Below, one piece after another: positions 25,784 to 35,033 of a stretch of DNA of 64,000 nt. Every line of letters starts with the position of its first letter. The stretch's first letter is position 1. The notes under the pieces are model-generated. The model ran no database searches. It worked only from the letters and a program-made list of their open reading frames with translations, and had not been told where the DNA came from. A program made the translations under genes and the position numbers. The stretch is taken from the NCBI GenBank assembly GCA_025353105.1, contig JANXRG010000017.1, positions 1 to 64,000 on the forward strand, in the 5' to 3' direction. The DNA is from Verrucomicrobiota bacterium. Lineage in GTDB: Bacteria; Verrucomicrobiota; Verrucomicrobiia; Chthoniobacterales; SZAS-18.

Positions 25784-26587
25784 TCAGCGCTCGCGCTGCC
25801 CATAATGGCGCAGAAGGATGCGCTCCATCCATCGGGCGGGAAGAATCCTCTCGGCCAGCGGCGCGAGGCGCGCTTGCAAAAAATCGCCGATGACCCTCAT
25901 GGGCGGGGCATCGGACGCGCCGACCAGCCGGCAGATTTCCGCGCCAACGAGCTCCGGGCCGGGTGCTGCCTTCATGCTTGTGACCATTGCCTCCCAGGCG
26001 GCGCGCGGTCGTCCGTCCGGCGGCGGTTGCATCACGTCGTTGAAGTGGGTTTGGATGTCGCCCGGCTGGAGATCCACGATTCGGACTCCGCTGCCGGCGA
26101 GTTCAAGCCGGAGCGTCGCCGTGAGCGATGCGAGCGCGGCCTTCGCGGCGGAATACGGTGCCATGTACGGAATGGGCAGTCGCGCCGCGAGCGAGGTGAC
26201 GTTAATGAGCAAACCGCGTTTCTCGCGGAGATCCGGGAGCGCAAGTTGAATGAGCTGGAGCGGCCCAAAGAAGAGCGTTTCAAACTGCAGACGCACTTTT
26301 TCGATCGACACATCCGCGATCGACTCAAACCACCCATCACCCGCGTTGTTGATTACAATCTCGAAACCCCCGCTTTCGGCTTTTGCTCGGGTCCAGGCCG
26401 CGTGAATCGAACCCGGCTGGTTCAGTGAAAGTTCGAGTGGATGAAAATTCGAGAGGTCGGCCGGCAGGCGTTTGATTTCGCGCGACGTACCCCAGACTTC
26501 GCATCCCGCCAAACACAATGCCCGCGCCGTGGCGAGACCAATGCCCGCGCTTGCGCCCGTGAGGAGAACGCGAGTTCGTGAGCCCAT
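25784..26587 (-). CDS. Short-chain dehydrogenase/reductase (SDR)
   Basis: A 267-residue classical SDR: cofactor loop LLTGASAGIGLATARAL, FEIVINNAGDG, the catalytic Ser in NVTSLAARLPIPYM and Tyr/Lys in APYSAAKAALASLT. It ends with a hydrophobic/basic stretch (RILPARWMERILLRH). It is the last gene of a unit with a ketoacyl synthase and an ACP-dehydratase fusion, so reduction of a 3-ketoacyl-ACP (a FabG-like job) or of a lipid ketone is likely. ATG at 26587; the frame upstream is antisense shadow. Confidence 0.87.
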   Translation of the reverse strand: MGSRTRVLLTGASAGIGLATARALCLAGCEVWGTSREIKRLPADLSNFHPLELSLNQPGSIHAAWTRAKAESGGFEIVINNAGDGWFESIADVSIEKVRLQFETLFFGPLQLIQLALPDLREKRGLLINVTSLAARLPIPYMAPYSAAKAALASLTATLRLELAGSGVRIVDLQPGDIQTHFNDVMQPPPDGRPRAAWEAMVTSMKAAPGPELVGAEICRLVGASDAPPMRVIGDFLQARLAPLAERILPARWMERILLRHYGQRER

Positions 26588-26610
26588 GGGATGTGAACCT
26601 TGAGCCGCGC

Positions 26611-27891
26611 TCAAGCCGCGCGCGCGCCGTCTGCCCACCGTTGCAGCACAATCGAAACATTCGCCCCGCCGAATCCACTCGAATTGTTCAGCGCAATCGT
26701 CGGCGCCGCGTCGACCGGCTTCGTCACGATCGAGACCCCTTCGCACATCGGATCCAATTCCGTGATCTTCGCGGAGATCGGCGTGAAGCCTTCGTGCAAC
26801 GCCAGGCAGCAAAACGCTGATTCCATCGCGCCCGCAAGCGAGAGGCCGTGCCCAGTCAAGCTCTTCGTGCTACTCACCAGCGGTCCGGTACCCGCCGGAA
26901 AGACCTTCTTGATCGCCTCGATTTCCGCGCGGTCGCCGAACTCCGTCGCGGTGGCGTGCGCGTTGAGATAGTCGACGTCGCCGGCGGTGATTTGCGCGTC
27001 GGTCAACGCTAGTTCCATCGCGCGCGCGAGCCCGCTGCCTTCCGGATCGGGCGCGAGCACGTTGTAGCCGTCCGACGCCTGGCCCCATCCGGTCACCTCA
27101 GCGTAAATGGTCGGCGCGACCCGTTGTCGCGCGTGTTCGAGTTGCTCCACGACCAGGACCGTGGCGCCGCCTGTGCCGACAAACCCGTCACGTTTCTGGT
27201 CGAACGCGCGTGGCGCAAGATCGGGATCGGTCTGCGGGCTGAGGGCGCGAATGCCGGCGAAGGGCAGGATGTTGAATTTGTTGCAGTCTTCCGCGCCCAC
27301 GACGAAGACAATTTTTTGCCGGCCATCGCGAATCAGATCGAGGGCGGCGCCCAGCGAATGCGCGGAAGATGCACACGCGCTGGAAAATCCGAGCGACGCG
27401 CCCTTGATGTGAAACGCGGGCACGAGGTTCACGTAGAGCGAGCCCGGAATGCCATTGATGATGCCCATGGGCGGGCAGCGCTGCACGCCGCGTGTGACCA
27501 TGGCGTGGAGATTTTCGTAAGCCATCCACATCGAGCCGCCGGAGGCGCACATCAGGCCCGTGTCCACGTTGGACACGAGCGCGGGCGGCAAGCCGGCATC
27601 TGTGATCGCCTCCTGCATCGCGAACCACGCATAGAGCGAATTAGGCGACATCGGCCGTAATGTCTCGCGGGGAATCTTCTGCGTGGACGGATACTTCCAG
27701 TCCTCGAATTCCGCGGTTGGAAAATCAAATCCTTTGATCGTGCCGGCGAGTTTGATCGGGGCTTTGATCACCTCGAACTCGGGAAACACGGCAATGCCAT
27801 GGCGACCGGCCCGCAGATTCGCGCTGACCTCGGGACGGCTGTTGCCGATGCTCGTGATGAAGCCCAGGCCCGTGACAACGGCGCGATGCAT
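26611..27891 (-). CDS. Beta-ketoacyl-ACP synthase (FabF-like)
   Basis: A 426-residue condensing enzyme of the thiolase fold. Start VVTGLGFITSIGNSRPEV; nucleophile Cys173 in FSSACASSAHS; first catalytic His in YLNAHATATEFGD; and STKSLTGHGLSLAG with the Lys and second His. The last block departs from the usual TGHxLGAAG, and the LGFSSACASSAHS context differs from FabF (TACATGAH), so this is probably a dedicated synthase rather than the housekeeping FabF. It lies 23 bases upstream of the SDR and 90 downstream of the ACP-dehydratase gene. Confidence 0.88.
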   Translation of the reverse strand: MHRAVVTGLGFITSIGNSRPEVSANLRAGRHGIAVFPEFEVIKAPIKLAGTIKGFDFPTAEFEDWKYPSTQKIPRETLRPMSPNSLYAWFAMQEAITDAGLPPALVSNVDTGLMCASGGSMWMAYENLHAMVTRGVQRCPPMGIINGIPGSLYVNLVPAFHIKGASLGFSSACASSAHSLGAALDLIRDGRQKIVFVVGAEDCNKFNILPFAGIRALSPQTDPDLAPRAFDQKRDGFVGTGGATVLVVEQLEHARQRVAPTIYAEVTGWGQASDGYNVLAPDPEGSGLARAMELALTDAQITAGDVDYLNAHATATEFGDRAEIEAIKKVFPAGTGPLVSSTKSLTGHGLSLAGAMESAFCCLALHEGFTPISAKITELDPMCEGVSIVTKPVDAAPTIALNNSSGFGGANVSIVLQRWADGARAA

Positions 27892-27981
27892 ATGATGATT
27901 CGAAGCAATGTGAGCGGTGCCCGGCGGGCCGGGTTCCGACCGCCATAAGGAAACACCCCGCGGCGCGGAGTGCCAACCAAA

Positions 27982-28923
27982 TCAGACCTTCACGACTTCG
28001 ACGTGGCCATTCAGGCCCGCCACCGACGCCGGCACCGGTGCCTCGAAGCCGCGCTCGCGCGCTTCGACCAGTTGCTCCGCTTGTTCGGCGATGCCCGCGC
28101 CAAACGCGAGCATGAGGCGGCTCACTTCCGCCACGCGATGTCCATTGCACTTTACCGCGCCTTTGAAAATTGCCAGGGGCTCGCGCACACGATCCACTTC
28201 CACCGTCATTTCCAGCAGGTCGCCCGGCTTGGCGCGACGATAAAAATGCGCTTCTTCCATCGAGGCAAAGACGACGTCGGTCTTGGCATCGACGTCCTTA
28301 CCGGCCACGGACTCAAGAATCCAAAGGCAACCCGCCTGACCCAGCGCTTCGAAGACGATGCTCGCTGGGAAAACCGGATGATCCTTGAAGTGCCCTTCGA
28401 GAAAATATTCATCGCCGCGCACTAAATATTTGGCGTGGATAATCTTATCTTCAATCATTGCCTCGTCGAGAAAGAGGAAGGGCGGTTGTTGGGGCAGAAT
28501 GGTGACGATTTCCTCGCGATTGTAGTGACGGATCAATTCTTCGGATCCGTTCGAATCGCCGCCTCCACCGCTGAGTTTCCGCGCGATAAAACTTTTCACT
28601 TCGCCGAGCGTGCGAATGGAGCGCAGCTCCTCGTTCTCAATGCTGATCCCGAGTGTCTCCTCGATCGACAGCACGATCTCCAGCATGGTGAGCGAATCGA
28701 CGCCGAGATCTTTGATCAGCTCCGTCGCATCGCCGGCATCGGCGAGTTTCATGGGCGACTCCGGCGGCATGTGTCGCTCGATGATCCCGTAGACGATCGT
28801 GGGAACTTCTTCGGCATCGCCCGTTTGGCGAAAACGAACGGCGGCTTCGATTGTGGCGGGACTGCAGCGCTTCAGGGCGGTGCGCAGTTCCTGGACTTGT
28901 TCTTCGGTGAACGGAGATGACAT
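27982..28923 (-). CDS. Acyl carrier protein fused to a FabZ-like 3-hydroxyacyl-ACP dehydratase
   Basis: A 313-residue two-domain protein. Residues about 40-118 are an ACP with LIKDLGVDSLTMLEIVL, where Ser77 should receive phosphopantetheine. After a Gly-rich linker (about 118-128) comes a hot-dog dehydratase: LPQQPPFLFLDEA, FLEGHFKDHPVFPASIVFE and LGQAG, with His178 and Glu192 spaced 14 residues as in FabZ. The usual GHFP is GHFK. Carrier and dehydratase on one chain suggest channelling. ATG at 28923 heads the operon; the 190-base gap to the divergent GT4 gene must contain its promoter. Confidence 0.88.
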   Translation of the reverse strand: MSSPFTEEQVQELRTALKRCSPATIEAAVRFRQTGDAEEVPTIVYGIIERHMPPESPMKLADAGDATELIKDLGVDSLTMLEIVLSIEETLGISIENEELRSIRTLGEVKSFIARKLSGGGGDSNGSEELIRHYNREEIVTILPQQPPFLFLDEAMIEDKIIHAKYLVRGDEYFLEGHFKDHPVFPASIVFEALGQAGCLWILESVAGKDVDAKTDVVFASMEEAHFYRRAKPGDLLEMTVEVDRVREPLAIFKGAVKCNGHRVAEVSRLMLAFGAGIAEQAEQLVEARERGFEAPVPASVAGLNGHVEVVKV

Positions 28924-29113
28924 CAGCTTGCAGTTTCGGTGAGGGAAGAATAATGCACGGTTTGCCCTGTCTGGCGACCCACAAAGATCGTCGAAATGCG
29001 GCCCAAAGGAATTACCAAATGCAGCAACGTTCGCGCCGCTTCCGCACGAGAATGCATCTTTCAATCTTGAACCCGCGTCACCACGCCCGCGTTGTGATCA
29101 ATTCGAGGAAATC

Positions 29114-30259
29114 GTGACGGGAATGATTTATTTCGTCACCCATGAATTCGCGCCGTTCCGGGGGGGCGGGGCTACTTATGTTCAGGAAGTGGCGCGCGCC
29201 GCGGCTAATCTCGGCTATCCGATTCAGGTCATCGCGCCCGATTATGGACAGACGTTTCACGCCTCGGATGCAGAGCTGCCGTACCGGATCGAACGGGTCC
29301 CTTGCGATGGACGCCTGACGCCGGCGGGGATTTGGTCGCTCGCGCGCGCGCTCGCACAGCGCCGCGAGGCCCTCCGGAATTCGCCCGTTGTCCTGCTCAG
29401 CGTCGGGGCCCACATGGCGATGATGTCATTCATCCTGTTTTCTGGCAGACGATGGTCGCGACCGGTGATCGCCCTTTTTCACGGTTCGGAAGTCCTGCGA
29501 TTCCGGAAGCATCCGTTTTGGCGCCACGTCGCCGCACGGGTGTTTCCGTCGACAAAGCCCGCGTGCTCATCGCATTACGTCGAGCACCTTCTTCGTGAGA
29601 ACGAACTCTACCCGCGGGAAACGCCGTTCCTACTCGCACCGTGTGCCTGTCCGTCGGCCGTCGTGGCATCGGCGCGGTCAGTCGGCGATGCCCGTTGTCC
29701 GAATCCGGCGGGGTTTAGACTTCTCACCCTCGCGCGATTGCACCCGCGCAAGGGCCAGCATCTCACCGCCCGCGCCCTCGGATTGTTGCCCCACTCCGCC
29801 AGGAAACGCGTGCGATACGAGATCGTCGGTGATGGTACCGCGGCCTATCGTCGGGTGGTCGAGCGAGCCTGCGTCGCCGCCGGCATCGACTTCACGATTC
29901 GGAGCGCCGTGCCGCCCGAAGAATTGACGGCGGTCTACTCTGCCTGTGACGCGTACATCATGACCAGCGTGGCCTTGCCGAACAGCGTCGAAGGTTTTGG
30001 CATCACCTATTTGGAGGCATCCATCCACGGGCGTCCAGTCATCGCATTCCGGACAGGCGGAGTCGAAGAGGCGGTCGTGGATGGTGAAACCGGCCTGGTT
30101 GTTCCCGAGGGCGATCTTCCCGGGGTGGTCAACGCGGTGCTCCGCCTAATGGACGACCCTGCGCTTGCGGCGAGATTGGGTCAGAAGGGACGTGAATTTG
30201 CCGCGGGATTCCACTGGGAAACTGCCGCGCGAGTGCTTTGCGAGGCGGCGCTCTCCTAG
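29114..30259 (+). CDS. Glycosyltransferase family 4
   Basis: A 381-residue GT-B transferase. N-terminal [19 protein letters not shown] is the glycine-rich acceptor loop; [36 protein letters not shown], and [20 protein letters not shown] with the EX7E-type site follow. GTG at 29114 is preferred because GAGGA lies 4 bases before it; ATG at 29123 is the alternative. It is divergent from the acyl-synthesis unit and converges with mnmG (4-base overlap of the ends). Confidence 0.87.
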   Translation: MTGMIYFVTHEFAPFRGGGATYVQEVARAAANLGYPIQVIAPDYGQTFHASDAELPYRIERVPCDGRLTPAGIWSLARALAQRREALRNSPVVLLSVGAHMAMMSFILFSGRRWSRPVIALFHGSEVLRFRKHPFWRHVAARVFPSTKPACSSHYVEHLLRENELYPRETPFLLAPCACPSAVVASARSVGDARCPNPAGFRLLTLARLHPRKGQHLTARALGLLPHSARKRVRYEIVGDGTAAYRRVVERACVAAGIDFTIRSAVPPEELTAVYSACDAYIMTSVALPNSVEGFGITYLEASIHGRPVIAFRTGGVEEAVVDGETGLVVPEGDLPGVVNAVLRLMDDPALAARLGQKGREFAAGFHWETAARVLCEAALS

Positions 30260-32142
30260 GCTGGCGGGTTGGGCGCCCTGCGAAGTGCCCGGCCTTCCAG
30301 CCAGACCGACAGCAGCGCGACGTCCGCCGGCGTGATCCCGCTGATTCGACCGGCCTGCCCGAGCGTTGTGGGCGAAACCCGGTCAAACTTTTGGCGCGCT
30401 TCGTGCCGAAGACCGACCACGGTCACGTACTCCAGGCCCGCGGGAATCGGCCGATCGTCGTCGCGACCAGATCGCCGGACCTCCTCCTCCTGCCGCCGGA
30501 TGTAGCCCTCGTACCGGAGGTCTGTCGTGACCATCTCCCACAGGGCCGGCGAAAATTGGGCCCGCCATTCGCCGGGAAGGCCAGTGGGTTGTGCGTCTGG
30601 CCGCTTCAGCCAATGCGAGAGACGGACCCCCTCGTAGGAGACTGCGTTGACAAGGGTACGCAGGGAGGCCAGCTGACTGCGCTTTCGCTCGAATCCCTGC
30701 CACTGCTCGTCGCCCACGAGGCCGACCTCGCGGCCACGCGCTGTCAGGCGCAGGTCCGCGTTGTCGTGGCGCAGCAGCAATCGATGCTCCGCCCGGCTTG
30801 TAAACATCCGGTACGGTTCGTCGACCCCCCGCGTCACGAGGTCGTCGATCAGGACGCCGATGTAAGATTCGGCCCGCGAAAGCACGAACGGCTCGCCCCC
30901 GCGAGCGCGCAAAGCGGCATTCGCACCGGCCATCAGGCCCTGGGCGGCAGCCTCCTCGTAGCCGGAAGTGCCGTTGATTTGCCCGGCAAAATACATTCCC
31001 ACGATCCGCTTGGTCTCCAGCGTCGGTTGAAGCTGGGTGGGCGGGCAATAGTCGTATTCGACCGCATAGCCCGGTCGCAGAATCTCGGCGTTTTGCAGGC
31101 CCGGTACCGTGCGGACGAACGCGTATTGAACCTCGTAGGGCAGGCTCGTCGACACCCCATTGACGTAATATTCATTGGTATGCCGACCTTCCGGCTCCAG
31201 AAAGAGCTGGTGGGAGCTTTTCTCGGCAAATTTGACGATCTTATCCTCAATGGACGGGCAATAACGGGGTCCGAGGCCCTCAATCCGCCCCGAATACATG
31301 GGTGAACGGTGCAAATTATCCCGGATGATGGCGTGTGTTTCCGGTGTCGTAGCCGTGATATGGCAATCCAATTGTTCCACGTGGAACACCCCGTCCCCAA
31401 CCCAATTCAGGGTAAAGAGGTCCCCGGGACGCCGTTCCGCCAGTTCCCAAGTCCGGAAAGTGAAAGGACTCGGCGGCTGGTCGCCGGTCTGAGGCTCACA
31501 CTGGGAAAAGTCGATCGAGCGCCCATTGAGTCGGCAGGGCGTTCCGGTCTTGAACCGGCCGATCTCGAAGCCGAGGTCCCGCAGGCTATCGCTCAAGGTG
31601 GAGGCAGCATCCCCCATTCGCCCTCCCGCGGTGTTCTGGCCGCCCACATGCAGGAGACCGCGCATAAAGGTGCCGGTGGTGATGACTACCGACTTCGACC
31701 GGACCCGCAGGCCAAGGTTTGTTTCGACACCGACGACGTGATCTCCCTCGACAAGAATCCGGAGTGCGTTCCCCTGATGCAAATCCAGATTCGGCTGGCG
31801 CTCGCACACGGCCTTCAGCCGGAACTGGTACGCCTTCTTGTCGCACTGCGCGCGCGGCGATCGCACGCTCGGTCCGCGCGAAGCGTTGAGCATCCGAAAC
31901 TGGATACCCGTCGCGTCGGCATTCAGACCCATGATTCCACCGAGCGCGTCAATCTCGCGGACCATGTGTCCCTTGGCCTGACCGCCGATGGCGGGGTTGC
32001 ACGACATCTGGCCGATTGTGTCCAGGCTCTGCGTCAGCATCAGCGTCGAGGCACCCATCCGCGCCGCGGCCAGTGCGGCTTCAACGCCGGCGTGACCCGC
32101 GCCGATTACCAGGACGTCGTAGGATTTTGGTAGCGTGAACAT
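30256..32142 (-). CDS. mnmG: tRNA uridine-5-carboxymethylaminomethyl modification enzyme MnmG (GidA)
   Basis: A 628-residue FAD protein that with MnmE modifies wobble U34 of certain tRNAs. The N-terminus has [39 protein letters not shown] and the Cys-bearing [20 protein letters not shown] are invariant blocks, followed by [14 protein letters not shown]. Length is normal. The gene encloses a 16-base palindrome at 31373-31388 that reads FHVEQ in frame, and a related palindrome sits 74 bases upstream of its start. mnmE, rsmG, parA and parB are not in the window. Confidence 0.96.
   Translation of the reverse strand: MFTLPKSYDVLVIGAGHAGVEAALAAARMGASTLMLTQSLDTIGQMSCNPAIGGQAKGHMVREIDALGGIMGLNADATGIQFRMLNASRGPSVRSPRAQCDKKAYQFRLKAVCERQPNLDLHQGNALRILVEGDHVVGVETNLGLRVRSKSVVITTGTFMRGLLHVGGQNTAGGRMGDAASTLSDSLRDLGFEIGRFKTGTPCRLNGRSIDFSQCEPQTGDQPPSPFTFRTWELAERRPGDLFTLNWVGDGVFHVEQLDCHITATTPETHAIIRDNLHRSPMYSGRIEGLGPRYCPSIEDKIVKFAEKSSHQLFLEPEGRHTNEYYVNGVSTSLPYEVQYAFVRTVPGLQNAEILRPGYAVEYDYCPPTQLQPTLETKRIVGMYFAGQINGTSGYEEAAAQGLMAGANAALRARGGEPFVLSRAESYIGVLIDDLVTRGVDEPYRMFTSRAEHRLLLRHDNADLRLTARGREVGLVGDEQWQGFERKRSQLASLRTLVNAVSYEGVRLSHWLKRPDAQPTGLPGEWRAQFSPALWEMVTTDLRYEGYIRRQEEEVRRSGRDDDRPIPAGLEYVTVVGLRHEARQKFDRVSPTTLGQAGRISGITPADVALLSVWLEGRALRRAPNPPA
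31373..31388. promoter_or_regulatory. parS-like ParB-binding palindrome inside mnmG
   Basis: TGTTCCACGTGGAACA is a perfect 16-base palindrome. It differs from the classical parS consensus TGTTTCACGTGAAACA by one symmetric change in each arm, a change found in natural parS sites. It lies within the mnmG coding frame, where it encodes Phe-His-Val-Glu-Gln. Chromosomal parS sites cluster near oriC and often near gidA. Binding here is inferred from sequence alone. Confidence 0.7.
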
Positions 32143-32215
32143 GAGACGCGACCCCGGCGGTCGCGGCCAGAAAGTGATCCGCTTTCCGCATTACTTCAAT
32201 GCTCGCGTCACCGAA

Positions 32216-32229
32216 GTTCCACGTGGAAC
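32216..32229. promoter_or_regulatory. parS-like palindrome upstream of mnmG
   Basis: GTTCCACGTGGAAC is a perfect 14-base palindrome, identical to the core of the site inside mnmG, 840 bases away; the outer T and A are missing. It lies in the 156-base divergent gap between mnmG and the 32299 gene, so ParB bound here could also affect both promoters. Confidence 0.65.
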
Positions 32230-32298
32230 GCCTTCCCGATTGCTCCTGAGAAATTTCGCTATTTGCATAATGGGAGGTGGGCGTTCAAAGTCGGCGTC

Positions 32299-32892
32299 AT
32301 GTCTTTCTGGCCGGCCACTGTCTTGATTCTGCTCGCCGTTGTCTCGCGTCTCGCGCCGATTTGGCTCGGGGATGCCTGGCCGTTCCACTTCAACGCGATG
32401 ACCGCCGTGGCACTCTGCGGCGCGGCGTATCTTCCCAGCCGGTGGGCGCTGCTGATTCCGATCGGCGCGTTGGGCCTGTCTGACGTCATCCTCAACGCCC
32501 ATTACGGCGCGTCGCTCTATGATCCGCAGATGCTCGTGCGCTACGCGTGCCTGTTTGCGATCGCGGGGGCCGGCCGGTGGATCGCGCAACGCGGGTGGCG
32601 GCCGTTCGACCTCATCGGCGGTTCGCTCGCGAGCTCGACATTCTTCTATCTCGTGACGAACACGGTCTGCTGGGCCACGACCCCTGCATACCCCCCGGGG
32701 GTATCCGGCTGGGGGCAGGCGTTGACGATCGGGCTGCCCGGTTATCCGCCGACATACGCGTTTTTCCGGACGTCGCTGATCGGCGATTTGCTCTTCGTCG
32801 GATTGTTCATGGGCTGTGCCCGACTCGGCGCACGCCTGGCGCCACCAGCGGCGTCCCCCACCGTCCCGGAAGTCGCCGTGGCGGGAAAGTAA
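32299..32892 (+). CDS. Small polytopic membrane protein, DUF6580-like
   Basis: A 197-residue protein with about five membrane segments: PATVLILLAVVSRLAPIW, NAMTAVALCGAAYL, WALLIPIGALGLSDVIL, LVRYACLFAIAGAG and the final LIGDLLFVGLFMGCA. The early PFHFNAMTAVALCGAAYLPS and late LPGYPPTYAFFRTSLIGDLL match the DUF6580 pattern as I recall it. ECF-type S-component-like transporters look similar. ATG at 32299 has no clear ribosome site; an in-frame TTG at 32263 is less likely. It is 59 bases before pdhA and may share its transcript. Confidence 0.72.
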   Translation: MSFWPATVLILLAVVSRLAPIWLGDAWPFHFNAMTAVALCGAAYLPSRWALLIPIGALGLSDVILNAHYGASLYDPQMLVRYACLFAIAGAGRWIAQRGWRPFDLIGGSLASSTFFYLVTNTVCWATTPAYPPGVSGWGQALTIGLPGYPPTYAFFRTSLIGDLLFVGLFMGCARLGARLAPPAASPTVPEVAVAGK

Positions 32893-32951
32893 ACGCCCAG
32901 CCCGCCGCAATCATCCGCGGCCGCAGTCTCGATTTTCCGCCTCCACCCCCT

Positions 32952-33986
32952 ATGGACAAATCTCAAAAAAAGCGAAGTGAGTTGAAGCTTCTGTACGACA
33001 TGCTGGCGATCCGGCGCTTCGAGGAGAAGGCCCAGCAGCAATATCAGATGCAGAAGATCGGCGGATTCCTGCACCTGTACATCGGGCAGGAGGCGGTGGC
33101 GGTCGGATCGGTCGCCGGCTGCCGTCCGGAGGATTACCTCATCACGGCATACCGCGACCACGGTCACGCGCTGGCCCGCGGGATGGGCATGAATGAATGC
33201 ATGGCGGAGATCTTCGGCAAGGCCACCGGCTGCTCCAAGGGCCTCGGCGGCTCGATGCATTACTTCGACAAGAAAAACAACATGATGGGCGGCCACGCCA
33301 TCGTCGGCGGCCACATCCCGCTTGCCGCCGGTCTCGGCTTCGCGAGCAAGTACCGCGGCGAGGACCGCGTCACGCTATGCTACATGGGCGACGGCGCGAT
33401 CAACATCGGCTCCTTCCATGAGGCGTTGAACATGGCCGGCCTGTGGAAGCTGCCCGTAATTTTCGTCTGCGAGAACAACCAATTCGCGATGGGCACCGCC
33501 GCGGGACGTTCGAATCCGCTCAAGGAAATCGTCGACCGCGGCGCCGGCTACGCGATGCCGTCGCTCGTCATGGATGGCATGGACGTGCGCGCGGTGCGTG
33601 ACACGATCGGCGACGTCTGCGCGAAAATCCGGAAGTCCCCGGAGCCATATTGGATCGAGTGCCGCACGTATCGTTACCGCGGTCACTCGATGTCGGATCC
33701 CGCGACCTACCGCACGAAGGAGGAGCTGGAGAAGCACAAGAAGGATGATCCGATTACGAACTTCTCCACCACGTTGCTGAAAGAGGGCGTCCTCACCGAG
33801 GAGGAGTACAAGAAAATGGACGCCGAGGTGAAGGCGCTCGCCGCGGAGAGCGTGGCGTTCGCGGAGTCGAGCCCGGAGCCGCCGCTGGAGGATTTGCACA
33901 AGTACACGCTCCCGCCGCTGAACCCCGATTATCAGCCGGTCGCGACCACCCCCGAAATCGCGAAACAGAACCCATTTAATTGCTAG
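32952..33986 (+). CDS. pdhA: Pyruvate dehydrogenase E1 component, alpha subunit
   Basis: A 344-residue thiamine-diphosphate enzyme subunit of the alpha2beta2 type. MLAIRRFEEKAQQQYQ begins the fold; GGSMHYFDKKNNMMGGHAIV and the ThDP/Mg motif YMGDGAINIGSFHEALNMAG with VCENNQFAMGT are diagnostic; ECRTYRYRGHSMSDPATYR is the phosphorylation-loop region. The four PDH genes follow in order alpha, beta, E2, E3. The start is preceded by a pyrimidine-rich stretch and no Shine-Dalgarno. Confidence 0.96.
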   Translation: MDKSQKKRSELKLLYDMLAIRRFEEKAQQQYQMQKIGGFLHLYIGQEAVAVGSVAGCRPEDYLITAYRDHGHALARGMGMNECMAEIFGKATGCSKGLGGSMHYFDKKNNMMGGHAIVGGHIPLAAGLGFASKYRGEDRVTLCYMGDGAINIGSFHEALNMAGLWKLPVIFVCENNQFAMGTAAGRSNPLKEIVDRGAGYAMPSLVMDGMDVRAVRDTIGDVCAKIRKSPEPYWIECRTYRYRGHSMSDPATYRTKEELEKHKKDDPITNFSTTLLKEGVLTEEEYKKMDAEVKALAAESVAFAESSPEPPLEDLHKYTLPPLNPDYQPVATTPEIAKQNPFNC

Positions 33987-33995
33987 CCACGGCTT

Positions 33996-34994
33996 ATGAC
34001 GCTGCGCGAAATTACCTATCGTCAGGCCTTGAACGAGGCGCTCGCCGAGGAACTCGAGCGGGATCAAAACGTCTTCCTCATGGGCGAGGAGGTCGCCCAG
34101 TACAATGGCGCCTATAAAATCAGCCAAGGGCTGCTCGAGCGCTTCGGGCCCAAGCGTGTGATCGACGCGCCCATCGCCGAGGCCGGCTTTGCGGGCATCG
34201 GCATCGGGGCCGCCATGGTCGGGCTTCGACCGATCGTCGAATTCATGACGTTCAGCTTTTCCCTCGTCGCGTTTGACCAGGTGGCGAACAACGCACCCAA
34301 CATCATGACGATGTCGGGCGGACAATTTCACGCGCCCATCGTCTTCCGCGGCCCGAACGGCCCGGCGCACCAGCTTGGCGCGACGCACATGCACGCGACG
34401 GAATGTCTGTACGCTAATTTCCCGGGGTTGAAGATCGTCGTCCCGGCCACGCCGCGTGACGCAAAGGGGCTGCTGAAGTCCGCCGTGCGCGACGAGGCCC
34501 CGGTTCTGGTACTGGAGGTCGAGATGCTCTACGCATTCAAGGGCATGGTCGAGCCGCCCATGCCGGAATTCGATCTGCTCGTCCCCATCGGCAAGGCCAG
34601 CGTCGCGCGCGAAGGGAGCGATGTGACCATCCTCAGTTACGGCCGCACGGTGCCGATGGCGCTGCACGCCGCCGAACAGATCGAAAAGGAACACGGCATC
34701 CATGCCGAGGTCATCGACCTCCGCTCGATCAAGCCGCTCGATCTCGAGACAATTCTGAATTCGGTCACCAAGACGCATCGCGTGGTCGTTGCCGAGCAGG
34801 ACCGGCCGTTCTGCGGAATCGGCGCCGAACTCACCTTCCAGATTCAGCAGCACATCTTCGACGAGCTCGACGCCCCCGTCGCCCGCGTGGCGCAGGAGGA
34901 GGTGGCGGTGCCCTACAATGAGGCACTCGAGCATGCGATGCTGCCCAACGAGGAAAAGATCGTCGCGGCCGTCCGCGCGACCTGCGGAGTATAA
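33996..34994 (+). CDS. pdhB: Pyruvate dehydrogenase E1 component, beta subunit
   Basis: A 332-residue partner of the alpha subunit; together they decarboxylate pyruvate and pass the acetyl group to E2 lipoate. REITYRQALNEALAEELER, FLMGEEVAQYNGAYKISQGL, DAPIAEAGFAGIGIGAAM and the late EVIDLRSIKPLDLETI are standard E1-beta blocks, and GPNGPAHQLGATHMHATE is the PDH form. Starts 9 bases after pdhA. Confidence 0.96.
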   Translation: MTLREITYRQALNEALAEELERDQNVFLMGEEVAQYNGAYKISQGLLERFGPKRVIDAPIAEAGFAGIGIGAAMVGLRPIVEFMTFSFSLVAFDQVANNAPNIMTMSGGQFHAPIVFRGPNGPAHQLGATHMHATECLYANFPGLKIVVPATPRDAKGLLKSAVRDEAPVLVLEVEMLYAFKGMVEPPMPEFDLLVPIGKASVAREGSDVTILSYGRTVPMALHAAEQIEKEHGIHAEVIDLRSIKPLDLETILNSVTKTHRVVVAEQDRPFCGIGAELTFQIQQHIFDELDAPVARVAQEEVAVPYNEALEHAMLPNEEKIVAAVRATCGV

Positions 34995-35033
34995 TCTTTC
35001 GTTTCGACCCCAATCCCTCGACCTTCTCCCGCC

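Noticed and set aside
25446-25832. 128-residue minus-strand frame over the repeat element
   Set aside because: It is produced by the REP-like repeat and its spacer; such frames recur wherever the repeat occurs.
22881-28923. Reading the acyl unit as a complete aryl polyene cluster
   Set aside because: Ammonia-lyase, thioesterase, acyltransferase and chain-length factor genes expected for that pathway are not in the window.
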